A DNA stretch of 64,000 bases, from positions 558,001 through 622,000 of the forward strand of contig CBDBKU010000003.1 of assembly GCA_965206775.1 (NCBI GenBank), given 5' to 3'. This document shows positions 32,730 through 41,438 of the stretch, piece by piece. How positions within the stretch are numbered: the first letter of the stretch is position 1; each line of letters opens with the position of its first letter. Origin of the DNA: VXMF01 sp965206775. Lineage in GTDB: Bacteria; Acidobacteriota; Terriglobia; Bryobacterales; UBA6623. Made by a program: the position numbers and the translations under genes. The notes beneath the pieces were generated by a model that saw only the letters and a list, made by a program, of their open reading frames with translations, did not search any database and was not told the DNA's origin.

Positions 32730-33218
32730 ATGCTGCGATTCGGGACGCTCCTCATGCTGTGCGCTCTGGCGCTGCCTGCCCAGGAAGCTGGGGATCGCAA
32801 CCGTCTCGGATTGCCGGATCCGCCCAGGCAGGACGTTCCGTTCCTGATTCACGGGAGCGAGATCCGGGAACTCGAGCAAGCCGAGGCGGAGGAGGAGGAG
32901 ACCAAGAATCAGCTGCTGTACTGGATCCCGGGCTCGGCGGCTTCAGTGAAGACGCCGCTGGCGGCCCCGGAATTCCTGATCGACTCGAAAGACATCGACC
33001 CGCGCGACTTGCGACTCTACGGTTTCGATGTCGTTAAGGGCAGGCGCGAGGTCCTCTACCGCAAGAAGAAGAAGGTAGTGGCCCAGCCCTATTTCCTCCA
33101 GCTCGACGGCGTTGAAGCCAGGGTGGTGCGGATCCGCATCAGCGGCAGCCTGGCTCCCGGCGAGTACGGCCTGACCCCCGAAGGTCGCAGCGTCGTCTTC
33201 ACCTTCGCGGTCTTCTGA
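32730..33218 (+). CDS. Small secreted protein of unknown function
   Basis: 162 residues. A signal peptide (LRFGTLLMLCALALPAQ, cleavage near residue 18) precedes a polar domain. It has an acidic stretch (ELEQAEAEEEETKNQLLYW, about 50-68), then strand-rich blocks IDSKDIDPRDLRLYGFDVVKGRREVLYRKKKK and a final EYGLTPEGRSVVFTFAVF. The last block resembles the end of an Ig- or jelly-roll-like beta domain. No family recognised; it is likely periplasmic. Confidence 0.6.
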   Translation: MLRFGTLLMLCALALPAQEAGDRNRLGLPDPPRQDVPFLIHGSEIRELEQAEAEEEETKNQLLYWIPGSAASVKTPLAAPEFLIDSKDIDPRDLRLYGFDVVKGRREVLYRKKKKVVAQPYFLQLDGVEARVVRIRISGSLAPGEYGLTPEGRSVVFTFAVF

Positions 33219-33257
33219 GCGCCGCGGCACGCGAGAACTGTCGCGCCGCGCCGGCTG

Positions 33258-34115
33258 CTAGCTCAGCCGTCCAATCTCCTCTCGCAGGTATGCGATGGAT
33301 TCGTTGACGATTTTCTCGGCCCCGGGCGAGAAATCGAACACTTCCATGGACACCCATCCGCCGAACTTGCGATCCTTCGCGGCCTGCAGCACCGGCTTGA
33401 AGTCGTAGCCTCCCGACGGCCGCGGATAGCTCCCGTCGAGTTCGTTGACGTGAATGTGGCGGATTTTTGCCCAGTGGCGAGCGACCAGCTCGGCGTGAGG
33501 TTCTGTCTCGTCAATCGCGTTGTGGGAATCAAACATCGTGTGCACCATCGGACAGCCGATCTCGCCGACGATCTCGGCCGCTCGGTCAAGTGTCACGATC
33601 ACGTCGCATTGGTCCAGCGGGAGGGCTTCGACACAGAGGACGACGCCCGCGCTCTCGAGTTCCGGGACGATGGAGCGGACGCCGTCGATGTAGTTTGCCT
33701 CTGCTTGCTCCCGTGTCAGCCCGCCGACAGCGCGCCGCTGCATCGGCGACCCGAATACCATGACCCCGCCAGAAGCACCGCGCGGCCGCAGGTCCGCGCA
33801 CAGCTCGACCAAGCCGCGAACGTAGTCCCAGCTCCTCCGCCTCACCGCTTCGTCCGGTGTGGTGACTTGAAGTCCTTCCGGGCCGACCGTCAGCCAGTGC
33901 AGCCCGACGAAGTCCAGGCCTTCTGATTGGATGATGTCGCGCACTTCGCGGCGCTGGCTCGCGGGCAGGCGAGTCGCGTCCTGCATCAACGTGAACGGCG
34001 CGATTTCGATCCCGTCCCAGCCCGCGCGCTTGATCGAGCGGCATGAGCTCGCAAAATCCGTCTCCCCGTACAATTCGTTGCAAACCGAAAGCTTGAATGG
34101 TTGCCCACTGGCCAT
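33258..34115 (-). CDS. Cytoplasmic sugar phosphate isomerase/epimerase-like TIM-barrel protein
   Basis: 285 residues of the xylose-isomerase-like TIM-barrel family. Visible blocks are FKLSVCNELYG near the start, GWDGIEIAPFTL near 34, LVLCVEALPLDQCD near 160 (metal-ligating Glu), CPMVHTMFDSHNAIDE near 188 (Asp/His), IRHIHVNELDG near 220 (His) and GWVSMEVFDF near 258 (Glu). These match the divalent-metal site of this family. No signal peptide is present. The specific sugar or inositol substrate is unknown. TAGAGT ends six bases before the ATG, divergent from the Tat-exported homologue at 34219. Confidence 0.85.
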   Translation of the reverse strand: MASGQPFKLSVCNELYGETDFASSCRSIKRAGWDGIEIAPFTLMQDATRLPASQRREVRDIIQSEGLDFVGLHWLTVGPEGLQVTTPDEAVRRRSWDYVRGLVELCADLRPRGASGGVMVFGSPMQRRAVGGLTREQAEANYIDGVRSIVPELESAGVVLCVEALPLDQCDVIVTLDRAAEIVGEIGCPMVHTMFDSHNAIDETEPHAELVARHWAKIRHIHVNELDGSYPRPSGGYDFKPVLQAAKDRKFGGWVSMEVFDFSPGAEKIVNESIAYLREEIGRLS

Positions 34116-34121
34116 TCGACT

Positions 34122-34127
34122 ACTCTA
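34122..34127 (-). promoter_or_regulatory. -10-like hexamer (TAGAGT)
   Basis: On the minus strand TAGAGT ends 6 bases before the ATG at 34115. Confidence 0.4.
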
Positions 34128-34218
34128 CAGCAGCAGGGAGGCGTCCGAGGCAGGTGGGCCCGGGCCGGGCCGGCGACCTAACCGAAGACTGTGGCACACT
34201 ATTGGGTTAGGGGGTCTG

Positions 34219-35112
34219 ATGGACCAAGAAACAACGCGCCGGGAATTCGCCCGGACCGTTCTGGCGGCGGGTGCCGGAGGCGCATTCGCCAGACGCGCGC
34301 TCGGGCACGACCGGATCAACTCCACGTTCGGAGGAGTCACCCTCGGAGCGCAGAGCTACAGCTTCCGCGACCGCCCGCTTGACGACGCGATTGAAGGCAT
34401 GAAGTCGATCGGCATCGGGTCGTGCGAGCTTTGGAGCGGCCATACGGAGCCCTTGCGCAAATTGCGGGGAGGTAAGGACGGGCGCGAGAAGCTGCGGGCA
34501 TTCCGTCTCGAGACGCCGATCAGCAAGTTCGAGGAGATCGGCACGAAGTTCCACGAGGCCGGCATCGAGCTCAACTCGCTGAACTACAGCTTCCGTGACG
34601 ACTTCACCGACGAGGAGATCGCGCGAGGCTTCGAGATGGCGAAGGCGATGGGAGCGAAGGCAATCACCGCGTCCGGCACCGTCAGCGTGGTAAAACGCGT
34701 CAATCCCGTGGCCCAGCGCTACGGCATGCTTGTCGGCATGCACAACCACTCTCGTATCCGCGAGAACGAATTCGCTACGCCGGAGAACTTCGCCACTGCG
34801 TCCATGGGCAACGACCATATCGCGGTCAACCTCGACATCGGGCACTTCGTCGCTGCAGGCTTCGACCCGATCGACTACATCGAGAAGCATCACGACAGGA
34901 TCATCACGCTCCATATCAAGGATCGGAAGTCGAACCAAGGCGAGAACGTCGTGTTTGGCGAGGGCGACACGCCCATTCGCGAGGTCTTGGCGCTTCTCCG
35001 CGACAAGCACTACGGCATCCCGGCCAACATTGAGTACGAGTACAAGGGCGACGACACTGTTGCAGAAGTGGGCAAGTGCTTCGCTTATTGCAAGCAAGCG
35101 CTCGAATCGTAG
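34219..35112 (+). CDS. Tat-exported sugar phosphate isomerase/epimerase-like TIM-barrel protein
   Basis: 297 residues. The ATG at 34219 has AGGGGG just upstream. The N-terminus is a twin-arginine signal (T-R-R-E-F-A, then TVLAAGAGGAFARRA), so the folded protein is likely exported. The barrel has the xylose-isomerase-like metal residues: GSCELWSGH near 74, GMLVGMHNHSR near 170, AVNLDIGHFVAAG near 202, ITLHIKDRKS near 230 and PANIEYEYKG near 272. Such Tat-tagged isomerase-like proteins are common in Acidobacteriota and Planctomycetes, often with oxidoreductases acting on sugars; none is adjacent here. Substrate unknown. Confidence 0.85.
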   Translation: MDQETTRREFARTVLAAGAGGAFARRALGHDRINSTFGGVTLGAQSYSFRDRPLDDAIEGMKSIGIGSCELWSGHTEPLRKLRGGKDGREKLRAFRLETPISKFEEIGTKFHEAGIELNSLNYSFRDDFTDEEIARGFEMAKAMGAKAITASGTVSVVKRVNPVAQRYGMLVGMHNHSRIRENEFATPENFATASMGNDHIAVNLDIGHFVAAGFDPIDYIEKHHDRIITLHIKDRKSNQGENVVFGEGDTPIREVLALLRDKHYGIPANIEYEYKGDDTVAEVGKCFAYCKQALES

Positions 35113-35170
35113 AGGACAGGAAGTCGCCCGCCCAAACGCGCTAGACCGCGTCTGCGCGACGCAGGTGGGC

Positions 35171-35176
35171 GATAAT
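35171..35176 (+). promoter_or_regulatory. -10-like hexamer (GATAAT) of ispD
   Basis: GATAAT ends 8 bases before the ATG at 35185, without a Shine-Dalgarno sequence. Confidence 0.4.
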
Positions 35177-35184
35177 TCTGAAGC

Positions 35185-35916
35185 ATGAACGTTGCGGCGA
35201 TCCTTCCCGCGGCCGGACACGGCACCCGCATGGGGAAAGCGGTCACCGAGCGCTATGGCAGCGCCCGGAAGCAGTTCATGAAGCTGGGCGGAGTCCCGAT
35301 CCTGGCGCTGACGATCCGCAAGTTCCTAGCAGTGGAGACCGTCCGGGAAGTCTTGGTCGCTGTGCCCGAGGGCAGCGAGGATGCGGTTCGCGCGATGCTC
35401 GCGGACACGAGCGTTGCGACGCGGGTGCGGCTGCTCTCCGGGGGGCGGAACCGCCAGGAATCGGTCGGGCACTGCCTCGATGCCGTGTCGGAAGGAATCG
35501 ATCTGATCGCGGTGCATGACGGAGTTCGCCCGTTTGTCCCGGTCCAGCTGATCGAGGATGCGATCAAGGAGGCGTCGGCCCAGGGCGCCGTCATCCTGGG
35601 CATGCCAGCCGAGGAGACCGTCAAGCAAGTCAGCCGCAAGGTCGTTCAGGCAACGCTGCCGCGCGAGCGGATCATGCTGGTCCAGACACCCCAGGTCTTT
35701 GCCATTGACCTGCTAAAGCGCGCCTTCGAGAAGGCCCGGCGCGACGACTTCGTGGGCACCGACGAGGCGAGTTTGGTGGAGCATCTCAACGAAGACGTCT
35801 ATGTGATGCGCGGCAGCGAGCGCAACATCAAGATCACTCGACCGCATCACATGGCCCTCGCGCAGCTGTACTTCGAACAGGAGAATCGTGAATCCGCCTC
35901 CGATCGTTGGCTTTGA
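35185..35916 (+). CDS. ispD: 2-C-methyl-D-erythritol 4-phosphate cytidylyltransferase
   Basis: 243 residues. It would join CTP to methylerythritol phosphate in the non-mevalonate isoprenoid pathway in the cytoplasm. The nucleotide-binding loop ILPAAGHGTRMG is at 5-16, followed by KQFMKLGGVPIL near 30, LLSGGRNRQESV near 84 and HDGVRPFV near 111, all hallmarks. TPQVF and DEASLVE blocks follow. It overlaps ispF by 29 bases in another frame, so the two are coupled but not fused. Confidence 0.95.
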   Translation: MNVAAILPAAGHGTRMGKAVTERYGSARKQFMKLGGVPILALTIRKFLAVETVREVLVAVPEGSEDAVRAMLADTSVATRVRLLSGGRNRQESVGHCLDAVSEGIDLIAVHDGVRPFVPVQLIEDAIKEASAQGAVILGMPAEETVKQVSRKVVQATLPRERIMLVQTPQVFAIDLLKRAFEKARRDDFVGTDEASLVEHLNEDVYVMRGSERNIKITRPHHMALAQLYFEQENRESASDRWL

Positions 35917-36418
35917 CCGTCCCGAAATTCGGGTGGGCATCGGATACGACTCCCACCGCATGGCGGAGGGCCGGCGGCTCGTGCTGGGAGGCGTGGAAAT
36001 CCCGGCCGAGAAAGGCCTCGAGGGACACTCGGACGCCGACATCCTCCTCCATGCGATCACGGACGCAATGCTCGGGGCCTCGGGCCAGGGCGATATCGGC
36101 GAGCTATTCCCGCCATCGGACCCGCAATGGCAGGACGCCGATAGCAGCGTGTTTGTGCGGCATGCGGTCGAACTCCTCGAAAGCTACGGCTGGAGCGTCG
36201 TCAACGTGGATGCCGTCGTCGTGCTCGAGCGGCCGAAGATCCAGCCTTTTCGCGACCAAATCCGCGAGAACGTCTCCGCGTTGCTCGGGATCGAGCCGGG
36301 AGCATTCGGCCTGAAGGCGAAGACCGGCGAAGGCACGGGTCCCGTCGGGGCGGGCGAACTGGCCGAGGCCCACGCTGCAATCCTGATCGCGCGCAGTGGC
36401 GCGCCGAAGCTGATGTGA
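35888..36418 (+). CDS. ispF: 2-C-methyl-D-erythritol 2,4-cyclodiphosphate synthase
   Basis: 176 residues from a GTG inside the end of ispD. The first about 12 residues are an extension before the conserved RVGIGYDSHR (metal Asp and His). GHSDADILLHAITDAMLGA near 50-68 supplies another metal His and the substrate loop. DIGELFPPSDPQW near 74 and KAKTGEGTGPVG near 143 are also typical. IspF cyclises the IspE product to the cyclodiphosphate, with a zinc ion in a trimer. IspE is not in the window. Confidence 0.95.
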   Translation: MNPPPIVGFDRPEIRVGIGYDSHRMAEGRRLVLGGVEIPAEKGLEGHSDADILLHAITDAMLGASGQGDIGELFPPSDPQWQDADSSVFVRHAVELLESYGWSVVNVDAVVVLERPKIQPFRDQIRENVSALLGIEPGAFGLKAKTGEGTGPVGAGELAEAHAAILIARSGAPKLM

Positions 36419-36456
36419 ATTGACATAGCCGCAACCGCTGCGTCGATTCGACCCTC

Positions 36457-36478
36457 CGGAGCCCCGAAACCGGCTCCG
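36457..36478 (+). terminator. Possible terminator hairpin after ispF
   Basis: Seven-base arms cggagcc and ggctccg around an 8-base loop lie 38 bases after the ispF stop. No T-run follows, so termination is uncertain. Confidence 0.35.
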
Positions 36479-36506
36479 TGGCCGGCACGAGCTCGCCTCG
36501 AAAACG

Positions 36507-36512
36507 TATAAT
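36507..36512 (+). promoter_or_regulatory. TATAAT -10 box of the PSD1 gene
   Basis: A perfect TATAAT ends 10 bases before the ATG at 36523, which predicts a leader of about 3 bases. No clear -35. Confidence 0.5.
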
Positions 36513-36522
36513 CCAAGCGGAC

Positions 36523-39500
36523 ATGCGACTTTCCGCCTGCGCTTCTACCCTGGCCCTGATCCTCGGTCCGGCTGCCATGGCGGCTGGGGAAACGGCGGTT
36601 CAGTTCAACCGCGACATCCGCCCGATCTTTTCGGAGAACTGCTACTCCTGCCACGGCCCCGACGAAGCGACGAGGATGACGGCCCTTCGCTTGGACACCG
36701 AGGAAGGAGCGACGGCGGCGCTTGCCGGGAGGCGCAAGGCGATCGATCCCGGCAACCCGGACAGCAGCGAGCTGTACCTTCGCATCTCCACTGCGGACGT
36801 AGCGCGGCGCATGCCTCCTGCGGCGCTCGGGCACGACCGGCTGGCGGATCGCGACGTCGGCCTGATCCGGCGCTGGATCGAGCAGGGAGCGAAGTGGCAA
36901 GGGCATTGGGCGTTCACTCCGCCCCGGACACCGGGTATCCCGGCGGACCGACATCCGGGCTGGCCTGTGAATCCGATCGACAGCTTCGTGCTCAGCCGCT
37001 TGACCCGCGATGGCCTTGCGCCTTCCCCCCAGGCCTCGCGGGAGACTCTCATCCGAAGGGTCAGCCTCGACCTCACGGGATCGCCGCCCGAACTTGCGGA
37101 TGTGGATGCGTTCCTTGCAGACCAGTCCGAGGAAGCGTACGAAACGGTGGTCGACAGGCTGCTTTCCTCCCCGCGCTACGGAGAGAAGATGGCGATCCGC
37201 TGGCTGGACGCCGCCCGCTACGCGGACACTAACGGCTACCAGACCGACGCCGAGCGAGACATGTGGAGATGGCGCGACTGGGTCATCGAAGCCTTCGCCA
37301 CAAACAAGCCCTTCGACGAGTTCACGGTCGAGCAGCTGGCCGGCGACATGCTGCCGGGTGCAAGGCTCGACCAAGTGATCGCGACCGGTTTCAACCGCAA
37401 CCACCGCGGGAACGGAGAGGGAGGGATCGTCGATGCGGAGTACGCGGTGGAATACGTGGTGGATCGCGTGGACACAACCTCAACGGTGTGGCTCGGCCTG
37501 ACGCTGGGCTGCGCACGATGCCACGACCACAAGTACGACCCCGTGACCCAGAAGGAGTACTACGAGCTCTTCGCATACTTCAATAACGTCCCCGAGAAAG
37601 GCAAGGCCTTCAAGTACGGCAATTCCCCGCCCTTCGTCAAGGCGCCCACTTCCGAGCAGGCAGAGGGGCTGGCGGGGCTGGACGCCGAACTGGCTGCGTT
37701 GCGAGACCGCCAGGAGCGCTTGGTGCGACGCAGCGAGGAAGCCAAGCTGCGATGGGAAGGAAGCCTGGCCGAGGAGCCCGCCGACTGGATCGACTCGCGC
37801 AGTCTCGCGGTCGCCTTTCCTGACGACCACGAGGAGCCGGAACCGGCGGAACACACCTTCGAGGGGGGCGATTTCGTCGAGTTGGGCGATCAAGCGAACT
37901 TCGGATTCTACAGCCGGTTCAGCGTCGCAGCGTGGATCCGTCCTGATCGACCGGACGGCGCCATCATCGCGAAGACCCGTAACGTGCTCCCGGAGGACGA
38001 CACCCAAGAGAACCCTGGATGGGGGTTCTACCTGAAGGACGGCAAGCTGCAGGTCAACCTCGTGGCCCGGTGGCTCGACGACTGCCTGCGGCTGGAGAGC
38101 AAGGATCCGGTCGAAATGGGCGAGTGGCAGCACGTTGCGTTCACGTACGACGGAACCCGGCTGGCATCCGGCCTGCGGATCTACTTGAACGGCCGGCCGG
38201 TCGAACTCAACGTCATCCGCGACGAGATGAACCAAGAGTTCAAGTCGAAGGAGCCCCTGCGGGTCGGCAGGGGACTGGGGTTCGACTACCAGGGCCGGAT
38301 GCGGCGGCTTCTGGTGTATGGCCGGGCTCTAAGTCGAGAGGAAATCGAAGTTGCCGCGGTCGGACGGAATCTTAACGCCATCGCGGGCCTTGCCAAAGGC
38401 AATCGCACTGCGCCCGAATCGCGCAAGCTGGCAGCTGCGTACGCCAACGCTTTCGGCCCGAACGAGCTGACGGAGCTGACTGGAGAGATTCTCCAGCTCG
38501 AGCGCGACCGCCAAGAATATGTCGATTCGATCCCGACGGTGATGGTCATGCAGGAGATGGCCCCGAGACGGCAGACGTTCCGCCTCGACAGGGGCGCCTA
38601 TGACGCTCCGACGGAGGAGGTGCTGCCCGGCTTGCCGGCCGCACTGTCGCGAATCGATCCCGGCAGCAGGCTCGACTTCGCTCGCTGGCTGGTTTCCCGG
38701 GACAACCCTCTCACTGCGCGTGTCACCGTGAATCGCATCTGGCAAATGCTCTGGGGTACTGGAATTGTCGATACCGTAGAGGATTTCGGCTCGCAGGGCG
38801 AGTGGCCTACTCATCCGGCACTGCTCGACTGGCTGGCAGTCGAGTTCATGGATTCCGGATGGGACCTCAAGGCGCTTGTCAAGTCAATCATCATGAGCGC
38901 CGCATACAGGCAATCGTCGCGAATTCGGCCCGATGTCTTCGAACGCGATCCGGACAACCGGCTGTTCGCGCGCGGCCCGCGCTTGCGGCTGCCGGCCGAG
39001 GCAGTGCGCGACCTCAGCCTGACCGTTTCGGGCCTGCTGGTCGAAACAGTGGGAGGACCGTCGGTCAGGCCGTACCAGCCCGCAGGCTTGTGGACCGAAT
39101 TGGCCGGCGGCGAGGACTACGCGGTCGGGGACGGCGGCGAAGTCTATCGGAGGAGCCTCTATACATTCTGGAAGCGAGCGGTCCCGCCGCCATCGATGAT
39201 GCTGTTCGACTCGGCAGGACGGGAGGCATGCACGGTGCGCAGCGAGCGAACCAATACGCCGCTGCAAGCGCTCAACCGCATGAACGACGCGGCCTACATG
39301 GAAACGTCGCAGGCCCTCGCTGCCAGGGCGCTGCGCGAAGCGGGCGGCGGGCGAGACGACCGACTTGGCTACATCTTCCGCTTGGCGACCGCGCGGCGAC
39401 CCACCGAAGCCGAGGAGGAGGTTCTCTTTTCAGGCTTCGGATATCATCTGGATCGCTTCCGCAGCGATCCGGACGCCGCAAGCGCGATGCTGGGAGAGAC

Positions 39501-39603
39501 GCGTCTGGCCGCGACTCCAAGGGTCTCGGAACCGGAAATGGCAGCCTACTCGATGATGGCAAGCCTCATCCTGAACTTGGACGAGACGATCACCAGGGAA
39601 TAG
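36523..39603 (+). CDS. PSD1/planctomycete-type cytochrome c protein (DUF1549/DUF1553) with LamG-like insert
   Basis: 1026 residues. A signal peptide (about 1-21) is followed by a planctomycete cytochrome c domain with one heme site C40-Y-S-C43-H44. DUF1549 follows (about 150-360; NPIDSFVLSRLTRDGLAPSP, SPRYGEKMAIRWLDAARYADTNGYQ). A LamG/concanavalin-type jelly roll is inserted (about 440-620; FSVAAWIRPDRPDGAIIAK, GEWQHVAFTYDG). DUF1553 closes the protein (about 700-1010). The start at 36523 gives the signal peptide. In Planctomycetes and Acidobacteriota these proteins pair with DUF1501 proteins, as here, and are linked to complex polysaccharide use, but the reaction is unproved. Confidence 0.9.
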   Translation: MRLSACASTLALILGPAAMAAGETAVQFNRDIRPIFSENCYSCHGPDEATRMTALRLDTEEGATAALAGRRKAIDPGNPDSSELYLRISTADVARRMPPAALGHDRLADRDVGLIRRWIEQGAKWQGHWAFTPPRTPGIPADRHPGWPVNPIDSFVLSRLTRDGLAPSPQASRETLIRRVSLDLTGSPPELADVDAFLADQSEEAYETVVDRLLSSPRYGEKMAIRWLDAARYADTNGYQTDAERDMWRWRDWVIEAFATNKPFDEFTVEQLAGDMLPGARLDQVIATGFNRNHRGNGEGGIVDAEYAVEYVVDRVDTTSTVWLGLTLGCARCHDHKYDPVTQKEYYELFAYFNNVPEKGKAFKYGNSPPFVKAPTSEQAEGLAGLDAELAALRDRQERLVRRSEEAKLRWEGSLAEEPADWIDSRSLAVAFPDDHEEPEPAEHTFEGGDFVELGDQANFGFYSRFSVAAWIRPDRPDGAIIAKTRNVLPEDDTQENPGWGFYLKDGKLQVNLVARWLDDCLRLESKDPVEMGEWQHVAFTYDGTRLASGLRIYLNGRPVELNVIRDEMNQEFKSKEPLRVGRGLGFDYQGRMRRLLVYGRALSREEIEVAAVGRNLNAIAGLAKGNRTAPESRKLAAAYANAFGPNELTELTGEILQLERDRQEYVDSIPTVMVMQEMAPRRQTFRLDRGAYDAPTEEVLPGLPAALSRIDPGSRLDFARWLVSRDNPLTARVTVNRIWQMLWGTGIVDTVEDFGSQGEWPTHPALLDWLAVEFMDSGWDLKALVKSIIMSAAYRQSSRIRPDVFERDPDNRLFARGPRLRLPAEAVRDLSLTVSGLLVETVGGPSVRPYQPAGLWTELAGGEDYAVGDGGEVYRRSLYTFWKRAVPPPSMMLFDSAGREACTVRSERTNTPLQALNRMNDAAYMETSQALAARALREAGGGRDDRLGYIFRLATARRPTEAEEEVLFSGFGYHLDRFRSDPDAASAMLGETRLAATPRVSEPEMAAYSMMASLILNLDETITRE

Positions 39604-39698
39604 GCCGCGGCACCCAGCTGGCCGCAGCGCGATGGAATGTCGCCAATTCCGTCCAAGAAACGCTGCGTGTCAATGCCCTGCCGACAGCCACGGCCTCG

Positions 39699-39704
39699 TA
39701 TAAT
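39699..39704 (+). promoter_or_regulatory. TATAAT -10 box of the DUF1501 gene
   Basis: A perfect TATAAT lies 19 bases before the ATG at 39724. Transcription would start near 39711, leaving about 13 leader bases. This suggests separate transcription from the PSD1 gene. Confidence 0.45.
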
Positions 39705-39723
39705 GGACGCGGGATCGATTCCG

Positions 39724-41157
39724 ATGGCACTTGCGAACCTTTGGTCCGAACGCAGCACGCGCCGGCATTTCTTCGGCAAGGGCGCCCACGGACTGGGTAT
39801 CGCTGCGCTCGCGAATCTCATGGGCGAGGAGCTTCCCTCCGGCGGCCTGCCGGGAATGCCCCACTTCGCCCCAAAGGCAAAGCGGGTCGTCTACCTCTTC
39901 CAGTCCGGCGCCCCGTCCCAGATCGACATGTTCGATCACAAGCCGCAGCTCGAGCGATTGCGGGGCCAGAACCTGCCGGACTCGGTGCGGCAGGGCCAGC
40001 GGCTGACCGCGATGACGGCTACGCAGACGACGTTCCCGATCGCGCCGTCCATGTTCCAGTTCCGGCAGCACGGCGCTTCAGGAGCTTGGATCAGCGAACT
40101 GCTTCCCCACACTGCCGAGATCGCCGACCGGCTGTGCATTGTCAAATCAATGCACACCGAGGCCATCAACCACGATCCCGCAGTGACCTTCTTCCAAACA
40201 GGCGCGCAGCTAGCGGGAAGACCTTCTATCGGCGCTTGGATTTCATACGGTCTCGGCAGCGAGAACCGCGACCTGCCTGGATTCGTCGTCATGGTTTCGT
40301 CAGGAAGCGGTCGGAACGGTCAGCCGCTGTACGACCGGCTCTGGGGGAGCGGCTTCCTGCCGACCCGCTACCAGGGCGTGAAATTCCGGTCCATCGGCGA
40401 TCCGGTGCTCTACCTGTCCGACCCTGACGGCATCGACCGGTCAGCTCGGCGGCGCTTTCTCGACGATCTCGGGCAGCTCAACGAAATGAAGTACAAGGAT
40501 TTCGGTGATCCTGAGATCCTGACGCGAATCTCGCAATACGAGATGGCCTTCCGAATGCAATCGTCGGTTCCCGAATTGACTGATCTCTCGAAGGAGCCGG
40601 AGTCGACGTTCGAGCTCTACGGACCGGAATCCCGCAAGCCCGGGACGTACGCGGCGAACTGCCTGCTCGCAAGGCGGCTGCTGGAGCGCGACGTTCGGTA
40701 CGTGCAGCTCTTCCACCGAGGGTGGGACCAGCACACCAACCTGCCAGCGCAAATCCGCAAGCAGTGCGCCGACACCGACCAGGCGTCAGCGGCGCTGGTT
40801 CGGGACCTCGCGCAACGGGGAATGCTCGAAGACACCTTGGTCGTGTGGGGCGGCGAGTTCGGCCGGACCGTTTACAGCCAAGGCAAGCTGGTCGCCGACA
40901 ACTACGGCCGCGACCACCATCCGCGCTGCTTCACCATGTGGATGGCGGGCGCCGGAATCAAGCCTGGCGTCGTGATCGGCGAAACGGACGACTTCAGCTA
41001 CAACATCACGGAGGATCCCGTGCACGTCCACGACCTGCACGCGACGGTGCTGCACTTGATGGGGATCAACCACGAGAAGCTCACATTCAAGTACCAGGGC
41101 CGCCATTTCCGCCTGACGGACGTCCATGGCAAACTGGTCAGTAAGGCGCTCGCATAG
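39724..41157 (+). CDS. DUF1501 (sulfatase-like fold) protein with Tat signal
   Basis: 477 residues from the ATG at 39724. A twin-arginine-like start (STRRHFFGKGAHGLGIAALA) is followed by KRVVYLFQSGAPSQIDMFDHKPQL near 54, the FQSG-P-S-x-x-D-x-F-D motif of DUF1501. KSMHTEAINHDPA near 142, VVWGGEFGRT near 374 and RDHHPRCFTMWMAGAGIKPG near 395 follow, with a C-terminal DLHATVLHLMGI. The fold is related to alkaline phosphatase/sulfatase. It is the usual downstream partner of the PSD1 protein; both are expected outside the cytoplasm. Confidence 0.9.
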   Translation: MALANLWSERSTRRHFFGKGAHGLGIAALANLMGEELPSGGLPGMPHFAPKAKRVVYLFQSGAPSQIDMFDHKPQLERLRGQNLPDSVRQGQRLTAMTATQTTFPIAPSMFQFRQHGASGAWISELLPHTAEIADRLCIVKSMHTEAINHDPAVTFFQTGAQLAGRPSIGAWISYGLGSENRDLPGFVVMVSSGSGRNGQPLYDRLWGSGFLPTRYQGVKFRSIGDPVLYLSDPDGIDRSARRRFLDDLGQLNEMKYKDFGDPEILTRISQYEMAFRMQSSVPELTDLSKEPESTFELYGPESRKPGTYAANCLLARRLLERDVRYVQLFHRGWDQHTNLPAQIRKQCADTDQASAALVRDLAQRGMLEDTLVVWGGEFGRTVYSQGKLVADNYGRDHHPRCFTMWMAGAGIKPGVVIGETDDFSYNITEDPVHVHDLHATVLHLMGINHEKLTFKYQGRHFRLTDVHGKLVSKALA

Positions 41158-41201
41158 CGTTCTGACGGCGCATTCTTACCCCTGGTTTCCCAGACCCACC
41201 G

Positions 41202-41438
41202 ATGAAGGCGATGATTCCATTCGCCGCGCTAGCGGCGTTCGTGCTGCTGCATCAGGATGCCTGGCTTTGGAACGACGCCGGGCTGGTATTCGGATTCATG
41301 CCATCCGGCCTGGCTTACCACGCGGGGTACTCGATCGCCACCGCCGTGCTCTGGGCAGCGGTGATCTGGCGATGGTGGCCGGAGGGTCTTGCTGTCCCGG
41401 AAGCCGCGCCAGATAGCGGCGAGGGTCGCCCGCAGTGA
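41202..41438 (+). CDS. DUF3311 small membrane protein
   Basis: 78 residues with two membrane helices (about 3-22 and 42-60). The PSGLAYHAGYSIATAVLWA block between them is the DUF3311 signature. Such proteins sit immediately before SSS-family symporters and probably assist them; here the stop overlaps the symporter start by four bases. Confidence 0.85.
   Translation: MKAMIPFAALAAFVLLHQDAWLWNDAGLVFGFMPSGLAYHAGYSIATAVLWAAVIWRWWPEGLAVPEAAPDSGEGRPQ

Noticed and set aside
36184..37404. 406-codon minus-strand frame
   Set aside because: Antisense to ispF and the PSD1 gene, both well supported by motifs.
38802..40427. 541-codon plus-strand frame
   Set aside because: Shifted frame across the PSD1 and DUF1501 genes, no recognisable domain.
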